From positions 1-6,178 of the forward strand of contig CANINJ010000122.1 of the NCBI GenBank assembly GCA_947468985.1: a stretch of 6,178 nucleotides of DNA, read 5' to 3'. Below, in pieces: positions 5,553-6,178 of this stretch. This stretch comes from Bacteroidota bacterium. Lineage in GTDB: Bacteria > Bacteroidota > Bacteroidia > Flavobacteriales > Flavobacteriaceae. The translations under genes were made by a program, and so were the position numbers. The stretch's first letter is position 1. Each line of letters starts with the position of its first letter. The notes below the pieces were generated by a model, which saw only the letters and a list, made by a program, of their open reading frames with translations, was not told the origin of the DNA and searched no databases.

Positions 5553-5885
5553 ATGGCAGAAGATATTCTGATTAAAATAACAGACCGAGAAGGAACTGTT
5601 CACGAAGTTCAGGCACCAACCGATATGAACCTCAATATTATGGAATTAGTTCGTATGTACGAATTAGCTCCCGAAGGAACCATCGGAATTTGTGGCGGAA
5701 TGGCAATGTGTGCTTCGTGTCAATGTTATGTTTTAAACGACATTGAAATCCCAGAAAAAGGCGACGATGAAGAAGCCATGCTTTCCGAAGCTTTCAACGT
5801 AAAACCCAACAGTCGCTTGGGTTGTCAAATACATGTCACTGAACAATTAGAAGGATTAGCAATAGAATTAGCCCCTGAAGCATAA
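5553..5885 (+). CDS. [2Fe-2S] ferredoxin, adrenodoxin/putidaredoxin type
   Basis: A 110-residue soluble one-electron carrier. The cluster ligands follow the adrenodoxin pattern: C47-x5-C53-x2-C56, then C91 after 34 residues, in the contexts GICGGMAMCASCQC and SRLGCQI. An extra cysteine, C58, lies beside the third ligand. The acidic stretch EKGDDEEAM (68-76) sits where adrenodoxin-type ferredoxins contact their reductase and client enzymes. Length is normal. The ATG lies three bases after the reductase stop, so translation of the two is probably coupled and the pair forms one operon, closed by the hairpin at 5887-5916. Clients of such ferredoxins include P450s, hydroxylases and Fe-S assembly; none is encoded here, so the client is unknown. 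Confidence 0.95.
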   Translation: MAEDILIKITDREGTVHEVQAPTDMNLNIMELVRMYELAPEGTIGICGGMAMCASCQCYVLNDIEIPEKGDDEEAMLSEAFNVKPNSRLGCQIHVTEQLEGLAIELAPEA

Positions 5886-5886
5886 T

Positions 5887-5916
5887 AAAAAAGCGAGAAA
5901 TTATTCTCGCTTTTTT
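5887..5916. terminator. Rho-independent terminator of the reductase-ferredoxin operon
   Basis: AAAAAAGCGAGAA (5887-5899) pairs perfectly with TTCTCGCTTTTTT (5904-5916) around an ATTA loop. It begins one base after the ferredoxin stop. The GC-containing core GCGAGAA is followed by six T on the plus strand and, read backwards, by six T on the minus strand, so it can stop transcription from either side. Confidence 0.92.
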
Positions 5917-5975
5917 ATTGAAATATGATAGAAATCTTTTGAAAATAATAAAGCCACAAACTCCCTAAAAATCAA

Positions 5976-6027
5976 AAAAGCTATCCCTAGATTCTGAAAT
6001 AAATTCAGAATAAAGTGGAAAGCTTTT
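5976..6027. repeat. Long two-part hairpin in the convergent gap
   Basis: The outer stem AAAAGCTATCC (5976-5986) pairs with GGAAAGCTTTT (6017-6027) except for one A-A mismatch. An internal loop (CTAG opposite AAAGT) follows, then the inner stem ATTCTGAA (5991-5998) with TTCAGAAT (6004-6011) and a 5-nt loop. On the minus strand the outer stem runs into TTTTTT, so it could be a minus-strand terminator or the 3' end of a short RNA. A minus-strand 21-codon frame (6030 to 5965) overlaps it but is not called a gene. Confidence 0.6.
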
Positions 6028-6049
6028 CATTGGTCTAACTACTAAACCA

Positions 6050-6072
6050 GCTACGAGTTACAAAGTCGTAGC
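6050..6072. repeat. Seven-base-pair hairpin in the convergent gap
   Basis: GCTACGA (6050-6056) and TCGTAGC (6066-6072) form a perfect, GC-containing stem with a 9-nt loop. No T run follows on either strand, so it is not a terminator by itself. It lies between the long hairpin at 5976-6027 and the tRNA terminator at 6113-6136. Confidence 0.5.
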
Positions 6073-6108
6073 AAAACAACACAACAATCTTAAAAACCTT
6101 TTTGGGGC

Positions 6109-6136
6109 AAAAAAGCACTTCATTTCTGAAGTGCTT
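6109..6136 (-). terminator. Rho-independent terminator of the minus-strand tRNA
   Basis: AAGCACTTCA (6113-6122) pairs perfectly with TGAAGTGCTT (6127-6136) around TTTC. On the minus strand the stem is continued by a run of T (complement of A 6109-6114). It starts 13 nt past the tRNA 3' end, the right place to end that transcript. Confidence 0.88.
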
Positions 6137-6149
6137 CTCCCAATTTAAG

Positions 6150-6178
6150 CGGTCTGGACGGGACTCGAACCCGCGACC
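6150..6178 (-). tRNA. tRNA 3' end, probably tRNA-Asp (partial)
   Basis: Read on the minus strand, the segment holds the end of the variable loop (GGTC), the T arm GCGGG-TTCGAGT-CCCGT, the acceptor 3' strand CCAGACC and discriminator G. The T stem closes with one G-U pair. The acceptor requires a 5' GGTCTGG beyond the window edge. G73 and the GGTCGCGGGTTCGAGTCCCG stretch match what I recall of bacterial tRNA-Asp. The anticodon is outside the window, so the amino acid is inferred. The next bases are CTT, so CCA is not encoded and must be added after transcription. Confidence 0.9.

Noticed and set aside
5965..6030. Minus-strand 21-codon frame (starts 6030, ends TAG at 5967-5965)
   Set aside because: It is fully explained by the inverted repeats of the long hairpin, is too short to judge, and has no promoter or known family; noted only within the RNA finding.

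Overview
The window reads as ordinary chromosome from a member of the Bacteroidota, most likely Flavobacterium or a close relative. The grounds are AT-rich DNA, A-rich leaders without Shine-Dalgarno sites, promoter boxes of the Bacteroidota type (TTG, about 19-20 nt, TAnnTTTG), protein sequences of flavobacterial character, and a tRNA gene that does not encode CCA. This assignment comes from sequence reading only; no database was searched.

Layout, left to right. A UbiA-type membrane prenyltransferase (59-973) comes first. Next is a 296-bp gap holding a structured intergenic repeat (copy 1, 1022-1159) and a good promoter. Then come the two subunits of a 3-oxoacid CoA-transferase (1270-1977, 2057-2713). 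A second promoter-like region with a palindrome precedes an Mrp-type Fe-S P-loop ATPase (2817-3944) and a stand-alone NifU C-terminal domain (3988-4227). Copy 2 of the repeat, inverted relative to copy 1, follows at 4232-4386. A tightly linked pair comes next: a thioredoxin-reductase-like ferredoxin-NADP reductase (4491-5549) and an adrenodoxin-type [2Fe-2S] ferredoxin (5553-5885), closed by a strong hairpin terminator. The right end is a convergent gap with several hairpins, then the 3' end of a minus-strand tRNA, probably tRNA-Asp, with its own terminator.

How the genes work together. All seven protein genes are on the plus strand. scoAB should form one enzyme that moves CoA between succinyl-CoA and acetoacetate. 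mrp-nfu is a small Fe-S cluster assembly/transfer unit. The reductase-ferredoxin pair is a self-contained NADPH-to-ferredoxin electron chain whose ferredoxin is itself an Fe-S client. The right half therefore has a shared iron-sulfur theme.

No defence island, CRISPR array, phage or insertion-sequence gene is visible. The least explained material is non-coding: the inverted pair of repeats, whose variable inserts in both copies fold into hairpins of different sequence, and the structured convergent gap before the tRNA.
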